A stretch of DNA of 64,000 nucleotides, taken from the NCBI GenBank assembly GCA_016200915.1, contig JACQDV010000039.1:1-64000 (forward strand), in the 5' to 3' direction. The position numbers and the translations under genes are program-made. The notes below the pieces were generated by a model. That model was not told the DNA's origin, ran no database searches, and saw only the letters and a program-made list of their open reading frames with translations. Shown here piece by piece: positions 26,741 to 36,444 of this stretch. Source of the stretch: Sphingobacteriales bacterium. GTDB lineage: Bacteria; Bacteroidota; Bacteroidia; Chitinophagales; Chitinophagaceae. How positions within the stretch are numbered: the first letter of the stretch is position 1; every line of letters begins with the position of its first letter.

Positions 26741-27457
26741 ATGAAAATGTTGAAGTATCCCGTTTACCCGGTTGCCCTTTTATTTTCTTTGTTTGTTCTT
26801 GCCTGTAATGCACAGGAAAAATCAGCACAAAAAGAAAAATTAGATGCCAATGAATTTGCTACGGGCATCAGCAAAGATTCCATTCAATTATTAGATGTCC
26901 GTTCTCCCGGTGAATATGCCAGCGGACATTTAAAAGGTTCATTACTCGCCAACTGGAATGACAAAGCTGAATTTGAAAGAAGAACTTCTTACCTCGATAA
27001 AAACAAACCGCTTTATGTGTATTGTTTAAGTGGAGGAAGAAGTGCTGCCGCTGCTGATAAATTCCGTAAGAACGGTTTTGCTCAGGTATATGAATTAAAA
27101 GGTGGAATTAATGCCTGGAAGCAAGCCAGTCTGCCTGTAGAAGGAATGATTAATGAAAAGCAGATGACCATAGAAGAATTTGATGTGGCTATTAAAAGTT
27201 CATCATTGGTATTGGTTGATTTTGGTGCGGAGTGGTGCCCTCCCTGTAAAAAAATGGAACCAGCTATTAAAGCCATCACCGAAAAAAATGCCGGTAAATT
27301 AACACTGGTAAAAGTTGATGGCGGTCGTGATTTGGATTTGCTTAAGAAATATAATGTAGAAGCATTACCTGTTTTACTGATATTTAAAGATGGCAAACAG
27401 GTTTGGAGAAAAGACGGTATTGCTGATGAAAAAGAGATTACGGAACAGCTTCAATAA
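26741..27457 (+). CDS. Rhodanese-thioredoxin fusion lipoprotein
   Basis: 238 residues: lipoprotein signal (lipobox LACN), rhodanese domain (about 40-132) and thioredoxin domain (about 137-238). The rhodanese part has LLDVRSPGEYASGHLKGS and the active Cys loop CLSGGRS. The thioredoxin part has DFGAEWCPPCKKMEP and the cis-Pro motif EALPVLLIF. It is predicted to act in the periplasm, anchored in a membrane, moving sulfane sulfur or disulfides. The fusion suggests the thioredoxin domain reduces the rhodanese persulfide, which is an inference. Confidence 0.9.
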   Translation: MKMLKYPVYPVALLFSLFVLACNAQEKSAQKEKLDANEFATGISKDSIQLLDVRSPGEYASGHLKGSLLANWNDKAEFERRTSYLDKNKPLYVYCLSGGRSAAAADKFRKNGFAQVYELKGGINAWKQASLPVEGMINEKQMTIEEFDVAIKSSSLVLVDFGAEWCPPCKKMEPAIKAITEKNAGKLTLVKVDGGRDLDLLKKYNVEALPVLLIFKDGKQVWRKDGIADEKEITEQLQ

Positions 27458-27474
27458 TAAAATTGTTAACACAG

Positions 27475-27508
27475 AAAAAGTCAGTAAACATATTGCTGAC
27501 TTTTTTTT
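27475..27508 (+). terminator. Intrinsic terminator after the rhodanese-thioredoxin gene
   Basis: A 10-bp stem AAAAAGTCAG / CTGACTTTTT (27475-27484 with 27496-27505) followed by more T residues. Confidence 0.8.
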
Positions 27509-27608
27509 ATCTTGTTACATCTTGATACGATTAGTACATTTTTTCAAGACTAAACTTATAACTACTGGTAAAAAGTATCATTATTAAAAACTTTATATAT
27601 ACTCTGCT

Positions 27609-30600
27609 ATGAGAAAAAACTTTAGTCATACCCTAACCTTAAGAACTGCCTTAGTTACCCTTTGCACTGTTACTTTTTTTGCAATAAATGCACAACCAGT
27701 TATTAATTCCTTTAGCCCCACTTCTGGGCCTGTTGGAACAACAGTAACTATCAGTGGCAGTAATTTCAGTTCAACTGCTGCTAATAACATCGTTTACTTC
27801 GGTGCAGTAAAAGCTAATGTAACTGCTGCAACCACCACATCTTTAACAGTAAATGTTCCGGCGGGAGCAACATATACTCCTTTTAATGTAACAACAAATA
27901 ACGCAACAGCCTTTTCTGCAAAACCTTTTAGCGTAACTTTTTCTGGCGCCGCATCTGAATTTACCTCTCAATCTTTTCAATACGCATCCCGTATTGATTC
28001 TGTTAGTTCATCTGTAGAAACAACAAAATATAGCATGGGCGATATAGATAACGACGGCCTTATTGATATTGTGACGATTGACAGGCTTAATAACACAATG
28101 TCCGTATATAAGAATACCACAGCAAACGGTATTATTTCATTCGCCCAAAAAATTGATTTTACAACCAATCAAAGTCCAAGAGCGGTAACGGTGGCCGATG
28201 TAGATGGCGACGGAAAACTTGATGTAGTTGTATCCAATTTCAATGCGAATACAGTTGCTGTTTATAAGAATACAACAAGTGGTGGAATAATATCTTTCGC
28301 ATCAAAGGTGGAATTTTCAACAGCTACCCAACCTGCTGTAATTTCAGTAACTGATCTTGACAAAGATGGCAAATTAGATTTGGTTGTCAATACCGTTAAT
28401 ATAGATGGATTTGTATCTGTATTAAGAAATACAAGCACTGGCGGTACAATTTCTTTTGCTCCAAAAATTGATTTGCAATCTGTGGGGGGGTCAATAGAAG
28501 AAATAAGAACAGCTGACTTTGATGGAGATGGCAAACCAGATATTGCCTTGCCAAATTTCTTTGCCGGTACCATCACCATTTTCAGAAATACGAGTACCGT
28601 TGGATCTTTATCTTTTGCTCCTAAAACAGATATCCCAAATGGCGGTTCATTGCCATCTTTAATAGAGATCGGTGATTTTAATGATGACGGAAAACCAGAT
28701 ATTGCTCTACGACTTAATTCATCTTACTGCAGGCTCTTTCGTAACACCAGTACCACAGGTAATATATCATTTAATTTTGATGCCAGCAATTGGATAGCAG
28801 GATCTAAAGTAGATGGAATATGTATAAATGATTTTGACGGTGATGGCAAACCCGACCTGGCATTGAATAATGGAGTTGATCAGGCCATTCTTTATAAAAA
28901 TGGAAGTTCTTCCGGAGGCAATATCAGTTTTACTTCTTCTGTCCTGTATCAATTTCCATGGAACTATCCGGTTCTTAGTGCAGATTTTGACAATGATGGT
29001 AAACCAGATTTAGCCTACCGGAGTGGAATTTACAGAGTCACTATCTGGAAAAACTGTGTCACCAAACCCCAGGTTATTTCATTTTCTCCAACAAAAGCCG
29101 GACAGGGAAACACTGTAACCATCAGTGGATTTAATTTTTCAGATGTAAATAAAGTAAGTTTTGGTGAGGTGTCTGCATCTTCATTCGCCATTGTAAATAG
29201 TAATACCATAACAGCTGTGGTAGGAACCGGTGCAACAGGTGATGTTAAGGTTAATACACCAGCTGATTCAGGATCATTGTCTGGCTTTGTTTTTTTAGGA
29301 CCACCTCTCGTACTTTCCTTTACGCCAACTTCAGCTACCACTAATGACATGGTTGAAATCAAAGGTCAAAACTTTAATGAAGCTACTGATGTCAAATTGG
29401 GTGGAATATCCGCAAGTTTTACTATCGTTGATCCAAATACAATTGATGCCTATGTTGGAACCGGTGCTACGGGAAGTGTTAGTGTTACTACTCCTGCCGG
29501 TACTTCATCCCTGCCCGGCTTTACATATATACCCAAACCACTCATTACCTCATTCACGCCCAATCCCGGATTTAATAATTCAGTAATAACCATCAAGGGG
29601 CTAAACTTTACCGGAACAACATCCGTAAGTTTTGGTGGCACACCAGCAGCTTCGTTCACTATTGTTGATTCTGTAACAATAACTGCCGTTATTAATAATG
29701 GATCTTCAGGAGATATTAGTGTTACAAATGCTTATGGAACAGCCAAGTTAGCTGGTTTTGTTTATTATCCTCCGCCAGTTATAACCTCCTTCTCTCCTGT
29801 GGCAGCAGCTATCGGAGATACGGTAACTATTAATGGGAACTATTTTACTGAATATAATGGAATAAGTGCTGTAAAATTTGGTGGAGTTAATGCCGCAGAG
29901 ATTATTTCAGTTACACAAACACAGATTAAAGCAAGAGTTGCGTATTCAGCATCAGGGTCTGTAAGTGTTGAAAGCAATCGTGGTAATACTTCATTAGCTG
30001 GTTTCACATTCATTCCGCCTCCTGTTATTACTTCGGTAAGCCCCACCGTTATTGGGCCGGGTGCTGAAGTAACTATTATTGGTGCTAACCTGTTGCCAAC
30101 TACGTCCATTACATTTGGCGGAGTGCAGGCCAGTTCATTCACTGTAATAGCTGCAGATACAGTTAAAGCCATTGTGGGTAGCGGAACGACTGGTTATATA
30201 AACTTAACAACATCAAAGTATTCAACCAGTTCATCCTGGATGGAATTCATTAATACTCCGCATATTTATCGTATATCACCAACTATTGGTCCGGTAGGAA
30301 CAACAGTTACTATTTCAGGGATTAATTTTCAACCAGGAGCAGTTAATAATGCCGTTTATTTTGGAGGTGTAAGAGCATCCATTGTTTCAGCCACTGCAAA
30401 TAAAGTTATTGTTACCGTTCCGGCAGGTGCAGGGTACAAACCAATAACCGTAACATCATTAACCACTCATCTTACTGCAGCATCTGATCAAAGATTTACT
30501 GTTACTTTCCCGGTTGATCCAAATGCATTCGATCAAAATTCATTTGCCGGCAAAACCGATTTTACAACTGGCAGTGCACCTTATGATGTAAAACATACTG

Positions 30601-32159
30601 ATATAGACGGTGATGGTAAACCGGATATGGTAATTATAAATAACGGATCTACTTTTATTTCAATTTATCGTAATCTGAGTGTTCCCGGACGACTGACATT
30701 TTCTTCAAGAATTGACAAGGAGATTGGATTTAATGCCAAAGCCATAGCCATTGCAGATATGGATGGTGATGGCAAACAAGACCTGGTTATTTCCAGTGCA
30801 GGCAGTACTCCCAAAATTTATATTTTCCGGAATCAAAGTACTCCGGGTAATATTAGCTTTATTAAAGCTTATGAAATCGGGGGAATGTATAACAACGCCG
30901 GATTTATTGAAACAGCCGATTTTGATTTAGATGGCAGGATGGATATTGTTTATTTATGTACAGAATGTGCTGTGGACAATGGAGGAATTTATGTTGTTCA
31001 AAATCAGAGCAGCAACGGAACACTTTCATTTCCTACACCAACACTCTGGAACTTTGGAAATCCCTTTTATAACAGGGGGGTCACATCAGGAATGACAGTT
31101 AGTGATGTTAATAATGATGGTAAGCCAGATGTTATAGTAGGACTATACCAGGCATCTTCTTTATATGTTTTTAAAAACACTACTAACCTTGGACAATTTA
31201 TTTTCTTTACAGTAAACTTAATTGGCTACGATCCCTATCTGTATGATGGATACGACAGCTACACTCCCTTTACCGGAAATTTTAGTTCGCCTGATGTATC
31301 TGATTTTGCTTCCAGCAAGTATGTTTATAAAAATTCCAATGGCTCGTTTTCACAACTACTACAAACCAGCGCTATTGCAGTTAATGTATGTGATTTGAAT
31401 GGAGATGGCAAACAGGATATTATAGGAAGAGATATTGGTTACAATAATTTTTCACTGATTAAAAACATCAGCGATGTAAACGGAGTTGCCTTTGCGCCTG
31501 CGTATAAAATGGATTTTGCTCCCGACAGGATAACAACTATTGGAGATTTGGATGGAGATTCAAAACCAGAAATCTGCCTCGTTTATACTGGCTTAAACAT
31601 TGTTAGAGTATTGCGTAACCGCATGAATGAAGCTACTCCTCCTCCACCAACAATTATTTCTTTTGTTGCAACAGTAGCAGGATATGGTGACCAGGTAATT
31701 ATTACCGGAACTAATTTTAATGAAACAACAAATGTTTCTTTTGGTGGTACACCGGCCTTATCTTTTACAATTGTTTCGCAGGACAGCATCATTGCTGTAG
31801 TGGGTACGGGAAACAGTGGAGCGGTTACTGTTACCACAACAGGAGGCACTGCTTCAAAAGATGGTTTTATTTATAGTGCTACTGCCGTTAATGACCCGCT
31901 TTACCAAGACAATAAACAACTATTCCTTTATCCTAATCCAACCCGTGATATTGTAAACATAAAACATCCGGCCACGGTTAATGCAGCACAAATAAAAATA
32001 GTTAACATAAGTGGTAAAGTAGTACTTCAGGCCAATGTGCAAAGAAATACGAAACAAACTTCCCTGCTGATTAAAAATATACCATCAGGAATGTATGAAG
32101 TGATATGGATAAGTGAAAAAGGAATACTGAGAAAAAACCTGGTGATAATAGCTCATTAA
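27609..32159 (+). CDS. Giant secreted IPT/TIG and FG-GAP repeat protein with T9SS sorting domain
   Basis: A 1516-residue surface or secreted protein. Order: signal peptide ending NAQP (about 30); one IPT/TIG domain (about 30-115); a first block of FG-GAP/VCBS repeats with calcium-loop motifs such as DVDGDGKLD and DFDGDGKPD (about 135-480); five to six IPT/TIG domains (about 485-975); a second FG-GAP block (about 985-1340); one more IPT domain (about 1350-1430); and a type A T9SS sorting domain (LFLYPNPTRDIVNI to the end). The FG-GAP blocks are probably beta-propellers. No enzyme motif is seen, so adhesion or matrix binding is the best guess. Confidence 0.88.
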   Translation: MRKNFSHTLTLRTALVTLCTVTFFAINAQPVINSFSPTSGPVGTTVTISGSNFSSTAANNIVYFGAVKANVTAATTTSLTVNVPAGATYTPFNVTTNNATAFSAKPFSVTFSGAASEFTSQSFQYASRIDSVSSSVETTKYSMGDIDNDGLIDIVTIDRLNNTMSVYKNTTANGIISFAQKIDFTTNQSPRAVTVADVDGDGKLDVVVSNFNANTVAVYKNTTSGGIISFASKVEFSTATQPAVISVTDLDKDGKLDLVVNTVNIDGFVSVLRNTSTGGTISFAPKIDLQSVGGSIEEIRTADFDGDGKPDIALPNFFAGTITIFRNTSTVGSLSFAPKTDIPNGGSLPSLIEIGDFNDDGKPDIALRLNSSYCRLFRNTSTTGNISFNFDASNWIAGSKVDGICINDFDGDGKPDLALNNGVDQAILYKNGSSSGGNISFTSSVLYQFPWNYPVLSADFDNDGKPDLAYRSGIYRVTIWKNCVTKPQVISFSPTKAGQGNTVTISGFNFSDVNKVSFGEVSASSFAIVNSNTITAVVGTGATGDVKVNTPADSGSLSGFVFLGPPLVLSFTPTSATTNDMVEIKGQNFNEATDVKLGGISASFTIVDPNTIDAYVGTGATGSVSVTTPAGTSSLPGFTYIPKPLITSFTPNPGFNNSVITIKGLNFTGTTSVSFGGTPAASFTIVDSVTITAVINNGSSGDISVTNAYGTAKLAGFVYYPPPVITSFSPVAAAIGDTVTINGNYFTEYNGISAVKFGGVNAAEIISVTQTQIKARVAYSASGSVSVESNRGNTSLAGFTFIPPPVITSVSPTVIGPGAEVTIIGANLLPTTSITFGGVQASSFTVIAADTVKAIVGSGTTGYINLTTSKYSTSSSWMEFINTPHIYRISPTIGPVGTTVTISGINFQPGAVNNAVYFGGVRASIVSATANKVIVTVPAGAGYKPITVTSLTTHLTAASDQRFTVTFPVDPNAFDQNSFAGKTDFTTGSAPYDVKHTDIDGDGKPDMVIINNGSTFISIYRNLSVPGRLTFSSRIDKEIGFNAKAIAIADMDGDGKQDLVISSAGSTPKIYIFRNQSTPGNISFIKAYEIGGMYNNAGFIETADFDLDGRMDIVYLCTECAVDNGGIYVVQNQSSNGTLSFPTPTLWNFGNPFYNRGVTSGMTVSDVNNDGKPDVIVGLYQASSLYVFKNTTNLGQFIFFTVNLIGYDPYLYDGYDSYTPFTGNFSSPDVSDFASSKYVYKNSNGSFSQLLQTSAIAVNVCDLNGDGKQDIIGRDIGYNNFSLIKNISDVNGVAFAPAYKMDFAPDRITTIGDLDGDSKPEICLVYTGLNIVRVLRNRMNEATPPPPTIISFVATVAGYGDQVIITGTNFNETTNVSFGGTPALSFTIVSQDSIIAVVGTGNSGAVTVTTTGGTASKDGFIYSATAVNDPLYQDNKQLFLYPNPTRDIVNIKHPATVNAAQIKIVNISGKVVLQANVQRNTKQTSLLIKNIPSGMYEVIWISEKGILRKNLVIIAH

Positions 32160-32167
32160 ATATATAA

Positions 32168-33217
32168 TCACTGTTTGTGTGCTTTGATGAAATCAGTTAC
32201 CAAATAACTGATCAGTTTACCCGTTGATTCATCTTTTCTTCCATCACTTAATTGTGTAGCGCCTTCACAAATATGTACATAGGCTACTTTGCTGTCTATA
32301 GCAACAAAATTAATGTACTGCCGTGCATGTAATGGTGAAATACCAGACGGGGTAATAGCACTGCTCAACACATGTTCAACAGCATCAAGGTCGAGTTCAA
32401 CACCGGTATAATTATCTTCTGTAAAACCGGTGGCGTGTGCTACGGCCTGTATAAAGTTTCTTTTTTCGTGAATGAAAATATCTTCATAAGTAATAAAATC
32501 AAGAAAAGGATTGTTTACAATATCCAGCCATACGTTCTGCGGTAAATAATTTTCATGAATACCAATAGCACAATACTTCTGTAAATAACCATCTTCTTCT
32601 GCATAACGAAATCCATTACCACTATGTCTTCCTTCAGATGGGCGATAATCCGTATGTGCATCTAAATTGATAGCATTGATTTGAGCCATTGGCAATAAAC
32701 CTGCTTTATGCAATCCTTTGGCCGAACCTTTTATAAGTGGATAAGCGTTATTATGTCCGCCACCAATAACAATAGGAATTTTATTAAAAGAAGTAATAAT
32801 CTTAACTAAGTTTTCCACTTCATCATCAATCGTAATTACTGCATGACGATAGGCCTCAATTTTTTCTTCCTGTCCATGAGCATTGTTATCAATCAGCCAT
32901 TTCATATCGCCAAAATCAAAATGACCGAGCATCAGTATATCATCGCCGCTAAAAAAATCATTACTCTGCACATTAAAGAATGATTGCAGAAAAGGAATCC
33001 AGGCCGTTTCAGTTCCGCCATTACCCTGGTTAGCCTTAACACCAATTTCTTCAGGAATACCAAATAATACATATTTAGCCGGTGACTGATCAATTGATTC
33101 TTCCAGTTGAGAAACATCTTTGATAGTATAAAGCCGCTCTCCCACTTTTGTTTCAAACCGCCTGATCGTTGTAAGACTGAGAATATCCTGTTTGGTGTAA
33201 ACTTTTAAATGCTTCAT
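32168..33217 (-). CDS. hutG: Formimidoylglutamase-like protein, arginase family
   Basis: Predicted to hydrolyse N-formimidoyl-L-glutamate to glutamate and formamide, the last step of one histidine degradation route. 349 residues. Binuclear manganese ligands are visible in GGGHNNAYP, NLDAHTDYRP (DxHxD) and VELDLDAVE (DxD). It lies 9 bp after hutI on the same strand, which supports the assignment over other arginase-family enzymes. hutH and hutU are not in the window. Confidence 0.85.
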   Translation of the reverse strand: MKHLKVYTKQDILSLTTIRRFETKVGERLYTIKDVSQLEESIDQSPAKYVLFGIPEEIGVKANQGNGGTETAWIPFLQSFFNVQSNDFFSGDDILMLGHFDFGDMKWLIDNNAHGQEEKIEAYRHAVITIDDEVENLVKIITSFNKIPIVIGGGHNNAYPLIKGSAKGLHKAGLLPMAQINAINLDAHTDYRPSEGRHSGNGFRYAEEDGYLQKYCAIGIHENYLPQNVWLDIVNNPFLDFITYEDIFIHEKRNFIQAVAHATGFTEDNYTGVELDLDAVEHVLSSAITPSGISPLHARQYINFVAIDSKVAYVHICEGATQLSDGRKDESTGKLISYLVTDFIKAHKQ

Positions 33218-33226
33218 TGGTGGAAG

Positions 33227-34465
33227 TTAAATAAATTCTCCGTTTATCATTACTTTATCAATCAAATTTGTACCAAAAGAATAAGGTAAGTAAGCTAATG
33301 ATGGAATAGGCTTAGTAAAGATGAGATTTGCTTTTTTACCAACAGATATACTTCCTAATTCTTTTTCCATCTCCATTGCATATGCTCCGTTGATGGTAGC
33401 TGCATTGATGGCTTCTTCCGGTAACATCTTCATTTGAATACAACTCATCGCTACAACCAAATTCACATTATAGCTTGGTGAAGAGCCGGGATTAAAATCT
33501 GTTGCCAGTGCAATACCGCAACCAGCATCAATTAATTGCCTTGCCGGTTGAAAAGGCATTCTTAAAAAGAAAGCAGCAGTTGGCAATAATGTGCCTATAG
33601 TGTTAGATGTAGCTAATGTTTTAATAGTTGATTCATCCATTGTTTCTAAATGGTCAACAGATACTGCATTTAACTTTACACCAACTTCTACTCCACCGGA
33701 TAAATTCAATTGATTGGCATGAATCTTTGGTTTCAATCCATAACGCATTCCGGCTTTGCATATCTCTTCCGTTTCTTCAGGTGAAAAGAAACCCGTTTCG
33801 CAAAACACATCAATATAATCAGCCAATTTTTCTGCAGCAATCACCGGCAGCATTTTATTCTTTATTAAATCAATATAGCCACGATGATTTTCTTTATACT
33901 CAATCGGGTAACTATGTGCACCGAGGAAAGTAGCTTTAATAGTTAGGTTTGATTTTTCTTTCAACCGCTTAATCACCCGAAGCATTTTCAATTCTCCTTC
34001 CACGGTTAATCCATAACCACTTTTTATTTCAATAGCACCGGTGCCGAGTTTGGCTGCTTCTTCTAATCTTTTCCAGGCAAGATTGAATAATTCATCTTCG
34101 CATGTTTCATTCAACTTTCTTGCTGAGTTTAATATTCCACCACCTTTCGCTGCAATTTCCGCATAGCTTAATCCCTTTATTTTATCTACAAACTCTTCTT
34201 CTCTGCTGGCAGCAAATACTAAATGGGTATGGCTATCACACCAGGCAGGAAGAATGAATTGTCCGGAAGCGTCTATAGTTGACAGTTGACGGTTGACAGT
34301 TGACAGTTGCTCCATCTTGCCATACTCAGCAATGATTCCATCTTCAATAATGAGCCAGGCATCTTCAATAGAAGGAAGTACAGAAAGTTCTTTTCCTTTT
34401 ACTAAATGATTTTCTTTCCTAACATTAATCAGTTGCTTAATGTTGGTAATAAGCAGGGGTGACAT
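33227..34465 (-). CDS. hutI: Imidazolonepropionase
   Basis: Hydrolyses 4-imidazolone-5-propionate to N-formimidoyl-glutamate in histidine degradation. 412 residues. The amidohydrolase metal site is present: HxH in WCDSHTHLVF (about 78-81), EIKSGYGL, His in KIHANQLN and Asp in ALATDFNPGSSP. A 35-bp heptamer repeat lies within the N-terminal region and encodes the seven-residue-periodic stretch QLSTVNRQLSTID before the first metal motif. The frame remains open, so the enzyme is probably intact. Confidence 0.93.
   Translation of the reverse strand: MSPLLITNIKQLINVRKENHLVKGKELSVLPSIEDAWLIIEDGIIAEYGKMEQLSTVNRQLSTIDASGQFILPAWCDSHTHLVFAASREEEFVDKIKGLSYAEIAAKGGGILNSARKLNETCEDELFNLAWKRLEEAAKLGTGAIEIKSGYGLTVEGELKMLRVIKRLKEKSNLTIKATFLGAHSYPIEYKENHRGYIDLIKNKMLPVIAAEKLADYIDVFCETGFFSPEETEEICKAGMRYGLKPKIHANQLNLSGGVEVGVKLNAVSVDHLETMDESTIKTLATSNTIGTLLPTAAFFLRMPFQPARQLIDAGCGIALATDFNPGSSPSYNVNLVVAMSCIQMKMLPEEAINAATINGAYAMEMEKELGSISVGKKANLIFTKPIPSLAYLPYSFGTNLIDKVMINGEFI
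34278..34312. repeat. Heptamer tandem repeat inside hutI
   Basis: Five 7-bp units (GTTGACA, GTTGACG, GTTGACA, GTTGACA, GTTGCTC) lie inside the coding region. Seven bases per unit means three units equal seven codons. Confidence 0.9.
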
Positions 34466-34474
34466 GCTGCAAAT

Positions 34475-35377
34475 CTAATTGCTTTTAAACACTTTTACCC
34501 AATCAACCTGCATGGTGCCCGGCTGAATTTGTGAAGGGTCCAAATTAGTAAAGAAAGCCCCGCCTACTGCAGCATTTAAAGTGATTTTTTCTTTTTTACC
34601 GAAGAGGTTGGAAACATAACCACCGGTTTTCGTATCCACAATTTGTCCATCTAACAAAAAGGTCAAACTGTTTTGTGCCCATATCAATTCATACACATGC
34701 CAGCAGGTTTGCAGGTTTACATTGGAAATAATAACTGTGCTGGCGTTACGAACTAAATTTCTGTTGGCTGCTCTTCCGTAAAAATAATTGGTTTGGTATT
34801 GAAATGGTTCTTGTCCTCTTGCTTCCAATATGTCAATTTCGCCCTGCGTAGGCCAGGGATCACCATAACTCCAGAAAGCCGGCCACATACCATAACCTGG
34901 TGGTAATTTAATTCTTGAGATCATTCTCACTTTTGGTGAAGTGGATGAAGCGGAGTACAATATTTTACTTTCAATTCTTCCGGAAGTATAGTTGAATGTT
35001 TGGGGAGTTGCATCAAATGGTGTGGTAGCTCCTGTTACCGTTTCTTTTTTGGCAACGATATTCAGAACACCATTGCTCAATACTAAGTTTGGTGCCTGGT
35101 AATATTGAAGTTCATTATTAAAAGCACCACCCGTCCAGATGTTCCAGTTGCTTAGATCGGTTGAGAAATTATCTTCAAAAATTTTTGACCAGCCAGTTGA
35201 AGTCAATGTTGTTTCATCTAAATCATAATCACAAATGCCGGTTGCACTAACTGTAGCTGTAACTGCCCCACTATTAGTATTGGTAATACTTTCACCTGAT
35301 AATTCTTCGGACTTTAATTGTTTGTTACATGAAATAAGATATAAAATAGCAGCAAGGGATAAGAGTGTCTTTTGCAT
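34475..35377 (-). CDS. Glycoside hydrolase family 16 lipoprotein
   Basis: A beta-glucanase or related enzyme (laminarinase or agarase-like) of 300 residues with a lipoprotein signal (lipobox LISC, Cys 17). The GH16 catalytic motif is intact: GEIDILEARG, with nucleophile Glu, assisting Asp and acid/base Glu. The jelly-roll strands WSKIFEDNFSTDLSNWNIW and MQVDWVKVF frame the domain. It ends 9 bp before hutI on the same strand, an odd operon partner. The substrate cannot be told from sequence. Confidence 0.92.
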   Translation of the reverse strand: MQKTLLSLAAILYLISCNKQLKSEELSGESITNTNSGAVTATVSATGICDYDLDETTLTSTGWSKIFEDNFSTDLSNWNIWTGGAFNNELQYYQAPNLVLSNGVLNIVAKKETVTGATTPFDATPQTFNYTSGRIESKILYSASSTSPKVRMISRIKLPPGYGMWPAFWSYGDPWPTQGEIDILEARGQEPFQYQTNYFYGRAANRNLVRNASTVIISNVNLQTCWHVYELIWAQNSLTFLLDGQIVDTKTGGYVSNLFGKKEKITLNAAVGGAFFTNLDPSQIQPGTMQVDWVKVFKSN

Positions 35378-35446
35378 AATGTAAAATTGTTTAATGAATA
35401 TACAAAAGAAAGTCTTTTATCAGCAATTGTATTTTTTCCATAAAAA

Positions 35447-35472
35447 ACGAGTCCGGCGGAAGCCGGACTCGT
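35447..35472 (-). terminator. Intrinsic terminator of the gene at 35547
   Basis: A perfect 11-bp stem (35447-35457 with 35462-35472) with a 4-nt loop. The minus strand continues into a run of T. Confidence 0.85.
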
Positions 35473-35546
35473 CAATTGTCCAATTATAAACCACGTTTTA
35501 GTTTAGCATATCAGACAAGTGTGTATTATATCGCTTATACAAAATT

Positions 35547-36047
35547 CTATTCTTTTGCATTTCCCAGTTCTTTTACCAGCTCAACTTCACCATCTTCTAT
35601 TCTTATAAACAATAATTTTTCTTCATTCTCCATATTTATTACCCAAATTACTCTTTCGTTTTCTTCAACCATAAGTGCCAGTTTAATACTAAAGCCTTTA
35701 AATTGATTTTTCAACCGGGTGCTGATAGTAACGGGTACTTCATGTTCTTCAAAATAAGAGATATGATATATCTGCTGACCATTTTTGTTATACAATACTT
35801 TCTGGGCAATATCATTCATTACAAACTTAATGAGGTAATCTTTATCAACTTTATACCAGGTTACATTGGTTGCACCCCTGAACTCATCCTGGAAAGTATT
35901 CCATACTCTTTCATTCATTTTTACAATAGTAGAAGTAACTTTTACATCAGGCAGGTTTTTACTGTCGGTTTGCTGTGCCATTAATAAGTTTGTTATACAT
36001 GCGAACAAAGTAATTGCAGTAATGCGGAAGATAATTTGCTTTTTCAT
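35547..36047 (-). CDS. Exported PepSY-like (BLIP-like) protein
   Basis: 166 residues with a signal peptide ending LMAQQ. Two short alpha-beta modules, WNTFQDEFRGATNVTWYKVDKDYLIKFVMND and the NGQQIYHISYFEE region, fit the PepSY-like, beta-lactamase-inhibitor-like fold found in many Bacteroidota periplasmic proteins. Such proteins often accompany two-component genes, and a histidine kinase cluster lies 3 kb away. Its upstream region shares an 11-bp motif with that of the kinase operon. Function unknown. Confidence 0.7.
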   Translation of the reverse strand: MKKQIIFRITAITLFACITNLLMAQQTDSKNLPDVKVTSTIVKMNERVWNTFQDEFRGATNVTWYKVDKDYLIKFVMNDIAQKVLYNKNGQQIYHISYFEEHEVPVTISTRLKNQFKGFSIKLALMVEENERVIWVINMENEEKLLFIRIEDGEVELVKELGNAKE

Positions 36048-36444
36048 GATTGTAGTTTTTAGTGGTTAATTTTTGATTGACAACCCAAAACTACTTTACA
36101 GAAACGCCGTTAATTTTCTTATTCGACCACAGTATGCATTCATAATATATTTAACCTGTAAATAAAACTTTTCATCTTCTGTCATATAAAAAGCTCATCA
36201 ATCATCTGCCGGTTTCATTCGTCGCCCATTACCGGTAAATTACTACGGTCACAAAAAAAACCTGCACAAAGTTTTAAGCTTTATGACCCCCCGGTCAACT
36301 GCTCTTATAAGCAACTTTATGCAGACTTTTTTATAAACGGTTTTGAAGGAAAATAAACTACACTACTCTTTTAAAAACTTTATAGAGTTTAAAATATTCT
36401 CTCCTGCTTTTCCTGCAGCCAATTCATTTTCACAAAAAATATCA
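36048..36444. other. 397-bp non-coding gap
   Basis: The upstream region of the PepSY-like gene and the downstream region of the next minus-strand gene. It is AT-rich with no convincing reading frame or hairpin. It holds the motif CATTCGTCGCC at 36216-36226, which recurs upstream of the histidine kinase operon. Confidence 0.6.
36216..36226. promoter_or_regulatory. Candidate shared operator, copy 1
   Basis: CATTCGTCGCC is identical to 38918-38928 in the region before the kinase operon. It lies about 170 bp upstream of the PepSY-like gene. Its identity as a LytTR site is conjecture. Confidence 0.25.

Noticed and set aside
27609-32159. Integrin-like or enzyme annotation of the IPT/FG-GAP protein
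   Set aside because: Repeats of this type are common in T9SS surface proteins and no catalytic motif is present.
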